A stretch of DNA of 20,798 nt. Source: CAZOJJ01 sp964580105. Its GTDB lineage: Bacteria > Bacteroidota > Rhodothermia > Rhodothermales > Rubricoccaceae. The notes beneath the pieces are model-generated. The model had not been told where the DNA came from and searched no databases. It worked only from the letters and a program-made list of their open reading frames with translations. The stretch is from NCBI GenBank assembly GCA_964580105.1, contig CAZOJJ010000048.1, forward strand, positions 1 through 20,798. Reading direction: 5' to 3'. Made by a program: the position numbers and the translations under genes. Of this stretch, positions 7,707 to 14,116 are shown piece after piece. How positions within the stretch are numbered: position 1 is the stretch's first letter; each line of letters starts with the position of its first letter.

Positions 7707-8402
7707 TCAGCGGAGGCGGAGGACGAGGAGGGTCACGTCGTCGTTGCGCATGCCGCCCGCACGGGCGGTCTCGACGAACCGGGCGAAGGCGTCGGCGTCG
7801 TTCACGTCCAGGACGGCGGCGGGGGCGGTCTGGAGGAGGTAGGCGGCGAGGGCATCGGTGGTGAGGGCGAAGGCGTCGCCCGGTTGCCACGTTGCCCCGA
7901 GGCGGTGCCCCTCGGGCTCGGACCGGCCCGCCCGGCTGCCGAGGAGGGCGGGGACGTTGCCGAACTCGGCCGGGTCGAGGACGGGCCAGACGTGGGCGAG
8001 CGCGCCGTCGCGGAGATGAAACAGCACGGCGTCGCCGACGGCCTCGGCCTGCCAGGTGCCGTCCGGGGCGACGGACAGGCCGAGGAACGTGGCGAAGGCG
8101 CCCTCCTCGGCCTTTGCCTGGGCGTACCAGGGCAGCGCCTCGACGCGCCGGCCGACCTCGGCCTCGAACGCCTGGCGGGCACGGCCGCGCAGGTCACCGC
8201 CGCCGGCGGTCGTCCAGGCGTGCGTGAGCGCCCGCGCCCAGGCCCCCGCGAACGCCGACTCCGTCGCGCCGTCGGCCACGGCGAGGCGGACCGCCCCGGC
8301 CGCGTCCCACACCGGCCCGGCGTGCGCGTCTTCGTACTCGGAGGCCGCGTGCCCCGCTTTGGGCAGCGCGAACGCCTGCGCCTCGGCCGGGACGCGCGCC
8401 AT
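7707..8402 (-). CDS. PP2C-family protein phosphatase (TerY-P triad)
   Basis: A compact 231-residue PP2C-like serine/threonine phosphatase. The expected metal ligands are visible in order: SEYEDA (21-26), VADGATE (42-48), AVGDAVLF (121-128, the GD motif), LTTDALA (180-186) and the terminal RNDDVTLLVLRL (219-230, final Asp pair). It would remove phosphate from substrates of the neighbouring kinase. Its ATG overlaps the stop of the vWA gene by one base (TGATG, 8400-8404), and its stop is 1 nt before the kinase GTG. The three are therefore one translationally coupled operon. There is no signal peptide or membrane segment. Confidence 0.9.
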   Translation of the reverse strand: MARVPAEAQAFALPKAGHAASEYEDAHAGPVWDAAGAVRLAVADGATESAFAGAWARALTHAWTTAGGGDLRGRARQAFEAEVGRRVEALPWYAQAKAEEGAFATFLGLSVAPDGTWQAEAVGDAVLFHLRDGALAHVWPVLDPAEFGNVPALLGSRAGRSEPEGHRLGATWQPGDAFALTTDALAAYLLQTAPAAVLDVNDADAFARFVETARAGGMRNDDVTLLVLRLR

Positions 8403-9259
8403 CAGACCAGCGTGCTCGGCCGCGTGCCGATCTCCAGGAAGCGCACGAGCGCGGCGGGGTCGGCGTTGAAGACGAACCCGCGCGTGTCGAGCGAGGTGAC
8501 GAACCCCTCGGCCTCGGCGGCGCGGCGCATCGGGAACGGCAGCTCGCTCGACATCTGGAAGAGCGCCCGCGCGTGGGCGTCCGGCAGCCCCTCGACGGTG
8601 TCCGGCAACTCGACGGCGGGCTCGGTGGACGACGAGAGGTGGACGTTGAACAGGAGCACCTCGCCGTCCTCGGTGCCGTAGGCCGTCAGCTCGCGGGCGA
8701 AGCGGAGCGGGTCGCCGTCGGTGGCCTCGCCGTCGGTGACGTTGAGCACGATGGGCGGGAACGTGCGCGGGTGGGCGTCGATCCAGCGGCGGACGACCTG
8801 CGTGGCGAAGTCGAGCGCCTGGCACATCGGCGTGCCGTTGCGGGCCTCGGGGTCGAACCAGACGGGCACGCGGACGCGCCGCGCCTCCCCGTCCGGCCGT
8901 TGCCGGACGCGCTCTTCGAGGCGGAGCGGGCGCTCGGCCAGTGCCGAGATCGGCACGAGGTCCGTCGCCGCCGTCGGCGTTCCGTCCTCGTCCACCCGCC
9001 GGATGAGCGGCTCGACGCGCTCGCCGTAGCCCACGAGACCGACGTGGAAGTAGTCGCGCACACCGTCCTCCTTGGCGCAGCGGAGGACGAGGTTCTGGAG
9101 CAGCCGGTTGACGGTGTCGGTCAGTACGCGCGCCTTGCTCGGGGCGGCGTCGCCCTGTTCCTCGGCCCCGCCGAAGGGGTCCTTCATCGAGGCCGACTGG
9201 TCGAGGAGGAAGAGGAACGCGGCGGGCGCAGCGCGGGAGATCTCGGCGGAGTAAGGCAC
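8402..9259 (-). CDS. TerY-like von Willebrand factor A domain protein
   Basis: A 285-residue cytoplasmic vWA protein. The metal-ion-dependent adhesion site is complete: DQSAS (20-24), Thr143 in NGTPMCQAL and Asp176 in VTDGEATD. The opening MPYSAEISRAAPAAFLFLLDQSASM is characteristic of the vWA proteins encoded with a PP2C phosphatase and a kinase in TerY-P triads. It is the first gene of the operon and probably acts as a metal-dependent adaptor that presents targets to the phosphatase/kinase pair. The start is GTG at 9259; the conserved N-terminus begins exactly there. The 96 bp between this start and the holB stop must hold its promoter unless it is read through from holB. I see no clear promoter there. 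Confidence 0.9.
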   Translation of the reverse strand: MPYSAEISRAAPAAFLFLLDQSASMKDPFGGAEEQGDAAPSKARVLTDTVNRLLQNLVLRCAKEDGVRDYFHVGLVGYGERVEPLIRRVDEDGTPTAATDLVPISALAERPLRLEERVRQRPDGEARRVRVPVWFDPEARNGTPMCQALDFATQVVRRWIDAHPRTFPPIVLNVTDGEATDGDPLRFARELTAYGTEDGEVLLFNVHLSSSTEPAVELPDTVEGLPDAHARALFQMSSELPFPMRRAAEAEGFVTSLDTRGFVFNADPAALVRFLEIGTRPSTLV

Positions 9260-9355
9260 GGGTCGGGTCGGTGTGGCGGGGTCGAAGGGTACGGAAGGGG
9301 TGGAGCGAGGGGTTCAGTACGCCAATGTCCCCAGCCTGCGATCCCTCTCCCTCCT

Positions 9356-10528
9356 CTACACCGGCTCGGCCAGCGGGGCGTAGAGCCGCGCCCGGTCCTT
9401 GCCGCGCATGGCGGCGTAGAGCGCCTGGGACAGCACCGTGAGCACGAGCCCGGTGTGGACGTTCCGGTCGAGGAGGTCGGCCGCCTGCTCCACCAGGCCG
9501 GCCATCGCCTCGAGGCGGGCGTCCGGCAGCGCGCCGACGAACTTGCGGACGGCCTCGGCCTGGTCCACGTTGACGAGCGGCGCGGCGTCTCCGGCAGCCC
9601 GGTAGAGCACGAGGTCGCGGATCCAGCCGAGCATCAGTTCGAGCAGTCCCTTGACCGGCTCCCGCCCCATCCTGGCGACCTGCTCGATGAGCGCGGGCAG
9701 CTTCATCGGGTCCTGCGTGTAGGCCAGGCGGACGAACGTCAGGGCCAGCTCGCGGCGCCCGGCCAGTTCCTCGCTCTCGGTCAGCGCGAGGGCCCGCGTG
9801 TACGAGCCGTCGGCCATGCGGGCGAGGAAGGCCGCCCGGCCGGGCTCGATCCGCCGCCGCTCGACCAGGGCCTCCTCGATGGCCTCGGCGGGGAGCGGGT
9901 CGAAGCGGAGGCGCTGGCAACGCGAGAGGATCGTCGGCAGCAGGCGGTCGGCGCGCTCGGCGGTGAGGACGAGGACGGTCTGCGGCCCCGGCTCCTCCAG
10001 CATCTTGAGGAAGGCGTTGGCCGAGGCCGTGTTCATCCGGTCGGCGTCGAGGAGGATGCCGACGGTGTAGCGCCCCTCGGCCGGGACGTAGTGCAGGTCG
10101 TGCATGATCTGCCGGATGCGCTCGGCCGAGTAGATGACCTGCCTGGACGACGTCTTGCCCGAGTCCTCCAGCGACGGGCGCCGCTGGAAATCGACGGCCT
10201 CGTAGGGATCGGCGTGGAGCCGCTGGAGCCGCTGGACGACCTCGTCGGTCTTTGCGTCCGATGGCTGCGGCAGGTAGACGTGGACGTCCGGGTGCAACCC
10301 GCGCGTTGCCTTGGTGCAGGCGAGGCAACGACCGCAGGCATCGCCCGCCGGGGCGCCGCGCCCGCGCTGCTCGCACTGGAGCGCCTGGGCGAACGCGAGG
10401 GCAGCCGCGCGCTTGCCGGTGCCGTCGGGCCCGTAGAACAGGTACGCCTGCGCGACGCGCTCCGAGTCCAGAGCGCGGCCGAGGGCGTCGGTGAGGCGCT
10501 CCTGGCCGATGACGCGGTTCCAGCCCAC
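9356..10528 (-). CDS. holB: DNA polymerase III subunit delta prime (clamp-loader ATPase-fold protein)
   Basis: A 390-residue clamp-loader subunit that helps open and load the sliding clamp during replication. It has a P-loop (GPDGTGKR, 33-40) and a zinc module with Cys52, Cys65, Cys68 and Cys71. LDADRMNTASANAFLKMLEEP (160-180) is the region most diagnostic of delta prime and DnaX proteins, and SRC (202-204) occupies the sensor-1/arginine-finger position. The C-terminal helical domain fills the rest. The start is GTG at 10528, where homology to MGWxxVIGQ begins. It is the only replication gene in the window. The divergent VanZ-like gene begins 173 bp upstream. Confidence 0.93.
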   Translation of the reverse strand: MGWNRVIGQERLTDALGRALDSERVAQAYLFYGPDGTGKRAAALAFAQALQCEQRGRGAPAGDACGRCLACTKATRGLHPDVHVYLPQPSDAKTDEVVQRLQRLHADPYEAVDFQRRPSLEDSGKTSSRQVIYSAERIRQIMHDLHYVPAEGRYTVGILLDADRMNTASANAFLKMLEEPGPQTVLVLTAERADRLLPTILSRCQRLRFDPLPAEAIEEALVERRRIEPGRAAFLARMADGSYTRALALTESEELAGRRELALTFVRLAYTQDPMKLPALIEQVARMGREPVKGLLELMLGWIRDLVLYRAAGDAAPLVNVDQAEAVRKFVGALPDARLEAMAGLVEQAADLLDRNVHTGLVLTVLSQALYAAMRGKDRARLYAPLAEPV

Positions 10529-10701
10529 GGGAGGCGAGGGATGAGGGAGACGGTACGAGCGGAGAAACTACGGGCGCCTCGGCCTCGGCGCCGCCGAGGC
10601 GGGGGAATCCACGGAGCGTTCGGGGTCGGCCGGATCCCCGCGGCGCCCGCCCCGTTCTGCACGCCCCACCAGCGAGGCCCCTCCTGAAACGCCATCCTTC
10701 C
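10529..10701. other. Divergent intergenic region between holB and the VanZ-like gene
   Basis: This 173-bp stretch should hold both promoters. It contains a perfect 9-bp inverted repeat, CGCCTCGGC/GCCGAGGCG (10575-10583 and 10593-10601, 9-nt loop), with no T-tract. It could be an operator or simply a GC-rich hairpin. No convincing -33/-7 pair is visible. Confidence 0.4.
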
Positions 10702-11034
10702 GTGTGGCGGGCGGTGCTTTGGACGCTCGGCATCGCCGTCGCACTGCTCCTCCCCTTCCACGTCGTCGAGGGCCTGGTGCGCCGGGTCGGGCAGACGACG
10801 GGGCACGTCGTGCTCTTCGCGGGCTCGACGTGGCTGTGGCTGCGCGCCTTTCCCCGCGCCGCCCTCGCCGTCGTGGCCGCCATGGTCGTCCTGGCCCTCG
10901 GGACGGAGACGCTGCAGATGGCATTCACGGCGCTCGGGCGCGGTGCCCAGACGCGGGATCTCGTGGCGGACGGAGTCGGGATCGTGCTCGGCCTCGGGCT
11001 CTGGGTGAGCACCCGGCGCTGGTTGCGAAGCTGA
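10702..11034 (+). CDS. VanZ-like family small membrane protein
   Basis: A 110-residue protein with four hydrophobic helices: about 5-21, 33-48, 52-68 and 86-102. The residues GHVVLFAGSTWLW and TETLQMAFTALGRGAQTRDLVADGVGIVLG match the VanZ-like pattern (His in helix 2, Glu-x-x-Gln, then Arg-Asp...Asp...Gly). Function is not established for most relatives; VanZ itself gives low-level teicoplanin resistance. The start GTG at 10702 is the best in-frame start; a CTG at 10684 is also open. The stop lies 10 bp from the proposed left end of the Mu-like element, and CGAAGC covering the last Arg-Ser codons recurs just outside the right end. Confidence 0.75.
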   Translation: MWRAVLWTLGIAVALLLPFHVVEGLVRRVGQTTGHVVLFAGSTWLWLRAFPRAALAVVAAMVVLALGTETLQMAFTALGRGAQTRDLVADGVGIVLGLGLWVSTRRWLRS

Positions 11035-11043
11035 ATGGGGTCG

Positions 11044-11066
11044 TGTGAGACGACAGGTGGTCTGGC
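11044..11066 (+). promoter_or_regulatory. Outer left-end transposase-binding-like site (L1)
   Basis: TGT at 11044-11046, four bases, then CGACAGGTGGTCTGGC (11051-11066). The right end mirrors this spacing exactly. By analogy with Mu this would be the outermost MuA site and the cleavage end. Confidence 0.7.
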
Positions 11067-11199
11067 ACAAACGCCCCAACCGGGACTATCCGAGATGAAC
11101 CGGGACGTGGTGGGATGAGAACGGCCTTTTCGCCCCCGTTAACGCCGATTTAGAGGTGGGCTTGGGGAGGCCCGAAGGCGGGGTCCCGGAAAGGCTCTG

Positions 11200-11257
11200 C
11201 GACACGTGGTTTGGCATAAAGCCCCTTCGAGGAGACGGCCGCGACAGATGGTTTGTC
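11200..11257 (+). promoter_or_regulatory. Inner left-end sites (L2 and L3)
   Basis: CGACACGTGGTTTGGC (11200-11215) and CGACAGATGGTTTGTC (11242-11257) are in the same orientation as the outer site. They lie 149 and 191 bp from it, start to start. One isolated outer site and two inner sites is also the arrangement at the Mu left end. Between 11067 and 11199 I see no gene. Confidence 0.7.
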
Positions 11258-11312
11258 GTGGTCAGCCTTCGACATCCGAGTACGGCGTCAGCCCCGAGCG
11301 CGCCCGCATGAG

Positions 11313-11828
11313 CTAGCGCCGCTCGTAGATCGTGAAGACGGCCGGACCATTCTCCGCGCGCATCAGGCGCAGCAGGATCAGGGTGCCCGGGACCTCCCAG
11401 CGGGAGTTGAGTTGGAGGCTGCCGGCGTTAATGGCTTCGATGGCTTCAGGGCCGGTGCCGAAGGCTTCGACCTGGTCCCACGTCGTAGGAGTGAGGGGGG
11501 AGCCGTAGCGGCTGATCATCTCCTGCTCAGCGACGAGGAACTGAATGATGTGCCGGCTCTCGTCGTCGCCAGGGGCCTCCAGCATTTCGACGACCCTGAA
11601 CAGGCCGTCTTCATCGAAGTGGTACGAGACGCCGGCGGTGAGTGTAGAGTCACTCAGGGGGATCCGATAGGTGAGGACGGAATCACGACTGAGGGCCAGC
11701 TGGGCGGTCTCGGCCTGGTAGATCTCCTCGGGGGAAGCGCCCCACCGAGCGGCACGGTAATCCTGAGCGAACGCGGGCGTGCTGAAGGCGAGGAAGTCGA
11801 TGAGGAGCAGGAGCCGGAGCCGGTTCAC
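11313..11828 (-). CDS. Secreted protein of unknown function, coupled to prophage repressor
   Basis: A 171-residue protein with a clear Sec signal peptide (MNRLRLLLLIDFLAFSTPAFA, then QDYR). The mature part opens with RAARWGASPEEIYQAE, a WG-x-S-x-E-E-I pattern seen at the start of small secreted or periplasmic proteins. I do not recognise a named family. I chose the GTG at 11828 because the signal peptide begins there; the longer frame to 11882 adds an unlikely Arg/His-rich extension. The GTG overlaps the stop of the repressor remnant by 4 bases (GTGA). In an intact prophage it would thus have been made together with the repressor during lysogeny, as expected of a lysogenic-conversion cargo gene. 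It lies just inside the left end of the element. Confidence 0.7.
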   Translation of the reverse strand: MNRLRLLLLIDFLAFSTPAFAQDYRAARWGASPEEIYQAETAQLALSRDSVLTYRIPLSDSTLTAGVSYHFDEDGLFRVVEMLEAPGDDESRHIIQFLVAEQEMISRYGSPLTPTTWDQVEAFGTGPEAIEAINAGSLQLNSRWEVPGTLILLRLMRAENGPAVFTIYERR

Positions 11829-12019
11829 AGCCTGGTCGAGGTTTCGAGGGCGATGGCGAGGGGCGTGTATTCCTGCTCCCACATCGTGTGCGAGACGCGG
11901 TAGCGTGGGGCGTCGGGGTTGTCTGACCAGATGTGGATGTGCTGGGGCTCGACGTAGAGGCGCTTGATCTGGATGCCGCCAGGACCGCGGAAGACGTAGA
12001 CCAGGCCGTCTCGGAGTTC
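11825..12019 (-). pseudogene. C-terminal remnant of a phage S24 (CI/LexA-like) repressor
   Basis: About 63 codons encode LRDGLVYVFR, then IQIKRL and IWSDNPDAPRY. These match the C-terminal half of S24-peptidase phage repressors (pattern RDGxxYVxR...VKRL...SDNP), including the catalytic lysine in KRL. The helix-turn-helix domain and the catalytic serine segment are missing. Homology ends near 12014-12019, where the opposite strand becomes the F-like head gene. The minus frame stays open to 12304, but that part is only the complement of the head gene. It points leftward toward the left end, as the Mu repressor does. Confidence 0.7.
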
Positions 12020-12946
12020 GCCGCCGGGCGCTACCGCCAGATGACGAGCGACGCGGTGAAGCGGCGGCGCCCGTTCTGGCGCTACCGCCACGGCGGCAGC
12101 CAGGAGCCGCGCGAGCAGCACGTGACGGCGCCGCCCAAGGGTTTCAACGGGCTCGTGCTGCGCGGCGACGATCCCTGGTGGGAGACGCATTACCCGCCCA
12201 ACGGCTGGGGCTGCAGTTGCTACGTCGAGACCCTCTCGCAGGCCGACCTCGACCGGAAGGGGCTGAAGGTCGGCAAGGCTCCGAAGGTCGAGACGTACGA
12301 GCACGTGGACCGCCAGACGGGCGAGGTGTTTGACGTCCCGAAGGGGATCGACTTCGGCTGGGACTATGCGCCCGGTCGCTCATGGGTACACTCGTTCACG
12401 CCGTCGTACACGGATTCGTGGCCCACAGGTGCGGAGACGATTCCCGTAGCACCTGTCTTCGGATCGGGCCCGGTGGCTGCTCCCGATCCTCGCACGCTGC
12501 CCGCAGACTATCTCCTGCCTGACGACCTCGACGACGATGCCTACCGGCAGGCTTTCTTTTCGGAGCTCGGGGCCGACGAGGAGGGAACCGTCGTCTTCGA
12601 TGTCATGGAGGAGCCGCTTCCCGTCTCCTCGGCGCTATTTCAGGCGCGCGACGGCGTGTCGAAGATCCGGAAGCAGGGCCGCCACGTCTTCATGCGACTC
12701 CTCGCCCGCACCCTTCTCGAACCCGATGAGGTGTGGGTCAGGCTCGAACCGATCCCCGATCCGGTTCGGCGCTATCGTCTCGTGCGCCGCTATCTGGCAT
12801 GGTGGAAGGTTGCCGGCAGCGACGCGCCTGCCCTGGTGAGCTTCGAGTGGAGCCGCTATCTGTGGACGGGCCTTACCACCTTCCAGTCGAACCTGCGCTA
12901 CATCGAGCGCCAGCGCGTCGGCGTGCGCCTCTACCGGCGGCCATGA
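11933..12946 (+). CDS. N-terminally truncated Mu F-like head protein fused to a PBECR2-type nuclease domain
   Basis: Head morphogenesis protein related to Mu gp30 (F). Family sequence begins about residue 28 of this frame (EFAAGRYRQM). It continues through PFWRYRHGGSQEPREQH and the hallmark HYPPNGWGCSCYVETL (86-101, with the CxC of F-like proteins). About residues 215-337 form a second domain, with HVFMRLLARTLLEPDEVWVRLE, YRLVRRYLAWW and YIERQRVGVRLYRRP. It resembles the phage Barnase-EndoU-colicin-RelE nuclease 2 domain often attached to F-like proteins. Residues 1-27 are the antisense of the repressor remnant, so the native N-terminal half (probably 150 or more residues) is lost. The ATG at 11933 is therefore only formal; a chimeric protein could still be made. 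Confidence 0.8.
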   Translation: MDVLGLDVEALDLDAARTAEDVDQAVSEFAAGRYRQMTSDAVKRRRPFWRYRHGGSQEPREQHVTAPPKGFNGLVLRGDDPWWETHYPPNGWGCSCYVETLSQADLDRKGLKVGKAPKVETYEHVDRQTGEVFDVPKGIDFGWDYAPGRSWVHSFTPSYTDSWPTGAETIPVAPVFGSGPVAAPDPRTLPADYLLPDDLDDDAYRQAFFSELGADEEGTVVFDVMEEPLPVSSALFQARDGVSKIRKQGRHVFMRLLARTLLEPDEVWVRLEPIPDPVRRYRLVRRYLAWWKVAGSDAPALVSFEWSRYLWTGLTTFQSNLRYIERQRVGVRLYRRP

Positions 12947-12979
12947 AAAAACCCCGGCGCGCGGTCCACCGGGGTTTGC
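12947..12979. terminator. Bidirectional hairpin terminator after the F-like gene
   Basis: AAACCCCGG (12949-12957) pairs with CCGGGGTTT (12969-12977) around an 11-nt loop, starting just after the F-like stop. The A-run at 12946-12951 gives a U-tract on the minus strand, so it may work better for leftward transcripts. Confidence 0.6.
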
Positions 12980-13059
12980 CCGTGCGTCCTATGACGGCGA
13001 CTTGCGGCCTCAGCGCACGATAGCATTCTCTTGTACAACACCCGTGAACGCCTGTTCCC

Positions 13060-13641
13060 GTGGCCGGCTACAGCATCACCTTCCAGGCCGTAGAGGCGTT
13101 CATCGAGCCGGAGTCGGCGGGCGCGGCGTTCGGCGCGCTCTTCGACGAGCGCGACACGACGGACCTCCACGCCGACATCGGCGAGCACCTGGTCAACGCG
13201 ACGGGCGAGCGGTTCGAGGCCGAGCGCGCGCCCGACGGCGCGCCGTGGGCGCCGCTCTCGCCCGCCACGCTCATCTCCGGCTACCAGAAGCGGGCAAAGG
13301 CGAACCGCGCGTTCAAGCTGACCGGCCGAGGCGCCCGCTCCGGCCGGGGCAACATCGAGATGACGGCCGGCTTCGCGCGCTACGTCGCAAACAAGAAGAT
13401 CCTCCAGGAGCAGGGCCGCCGGGGCGGCCTCCTGGACGGCATCGTCTACCAGCCCGGCGACGGCTTCGTGCGCATCGGCACGAACAAGGTCTACGGGCGC
13501 ATCCACCAGCTCGGCGGCGAGGCCGGGCGCGGGCGGTCCATCCGGATCCCGGCGCGCCCGTACGTCGGCGTGTCGGACGACGACGAGCTGGTGATCGGCG
13601 GGATCATCCGGCGGTGGATCGAGGAGCAGGTCGGGGGCTGA
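13060..13641 (+). CDS. Phage virion morphogenesis protein (Mu G-like)
   Basis: A 193-residue protein of the phage virion morphogenesis (tail completion / Mu gpG) family, which takes part in head-tail joining and head maturation. Typical blocks are LHADIGEHLVNATGERFEAERAPDGAPWAPLSPATL (about 45-80), then LTGRGARSGRG, VRIGTNKVYGRIHQLGG (about 140-156) and IPARPYVGVSDDDE near the C-terminus. The start is GTG at 13060, where MAGYSITF begins. No ribosome-binding site is visible. It is the second gene of the retained Mu-like head block, 113 bp after the F-like gene; that gap includes a terminator hairpin, so it may have its own promoter. The product looks complete. Confidence 0.87.
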   Translation: MAGYSITFQAVEAFIEPESAGAAFGALFDERDTTDLHADIGEHLVNATGERFEAERAPDGAPWAPLSPATLISGYQKRAKANRAFKLTGRGARSGRGNIEMTAGFARYVANKKILQEQGRRGGLLDGIVYQPGDGFVRIGTNKVYGRIHQLGGEAGRGRSIRIPARPYVGVSDDDELVIGGIIRRWIEEQVGG

Positions 13642-13717
13642 GGGCCAGGCAGAACCCCGACCCGCGATCTCACGCAGATGTTTTTGCATTTCTGTTTTAG
13701 CCGGGCCGGAGGGGGAC

Positions 13718-13791
13718 CTGTAGCCTGCGGCTCCTCCCTGTAGCCTGCGGCTCCTCCCTGTAGCCTGCGGCTCCTCCCTGTAGCCTGCGGC
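13718..13791. repeat. 20-bp tandem repeat running into the second assembly gap
   Basis: The unit CTGTAGCCTGCGGCTCCTCC occurs about 3.7 times and ends exactly at the N run. It lies between the G-like and I-like genes of the prophage. There are no spacers, so it is not a CRISPR array. Confidence 0.92.
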
Positions 13792-13891
13792 NNNNNNNNN
13801 NNNNNNNNNNNNNNNNNNNNNNNNNNNNNNNNNNNNNNNNNNNNNNNNNNNNNNNNNNNNNNNNNNNNNNNNNNNNNNNNNNNNNNNNNNN
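13792..13891. other. Assembly gap (100 N)
   Basis: Exactly 100 N, so a scaffold gap of unknown true length, inside the Mu-like element. In Mu, G is followed directly by I, so no gene need be missing, but cargo could be hidden here. Confidence 0.98.
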
Positions 13892-14116
13892 TCCTCATGG
13901 TGGTTGTGATGAGCGCCGGGGGCCTGGGGGCGTGATCCGGTACGACACGCCCTGGGCCACCCCGGCGGTTCCGCCCGAGCCGCTGTGTGCCCCTGTGACG
14001 CACGATCTCCTCCTCGAACGCCCACGTGGACGGGGACGCGACGTTCGCGCAGCACAGAGGGATTTAAAGCCGGTTTAAACCAAACCAGCCCTCCGCCTCC
14101 ACCCCGCGATTTCGCA
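13892..14116. other. Non-coding stretch upstream of the I-like gene
   Basis: No convincing gene. It holds an imperfect hairpin (GGGCGTG near 13930 with CACGCCC near 13950) and an AT-rich spot at 14062-14082 with the palindrome GGTTTAAACC. The latter could mark a promoter region for the protease/scaffold-capsid genes, which would fit a separate transcription unit after the gap. Confidence 0.4.

Noticed and set aside
8405..11012. Long minus-strand extension upstream of the PP2C phosphatase
   Set aside because: Only the part below 8402 is the phosphatase. The rest overlaps the vWA and holB genes in another frame and is Arg/Pro/Ala-rich.
11039..11043. GGTCG as 5-bp target duplication of the Mu-like element
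   Set aside because: The matching 5 bp right of the other end is CGAAG, so there is no duplication at these exact boundaries.
12020..12304. Upstream extension of the repressor remnant
   Set aside because: This stretch is the complement of the well-supported F-like gene and shows no helix-turn-helix; the repressor homology ends near 12019.
13718..13791. Possible CRISPR array
   Set aside because: The 20-bp units are contiguous with no spacers, so it is a simple tandem repeat.
13985..14116. N-terminal extension of the I-like protease to ATG 13985
   Set aside because: Arg/Thr/Pro-rich and unlike the family; homology begins at the TTG at 14117.
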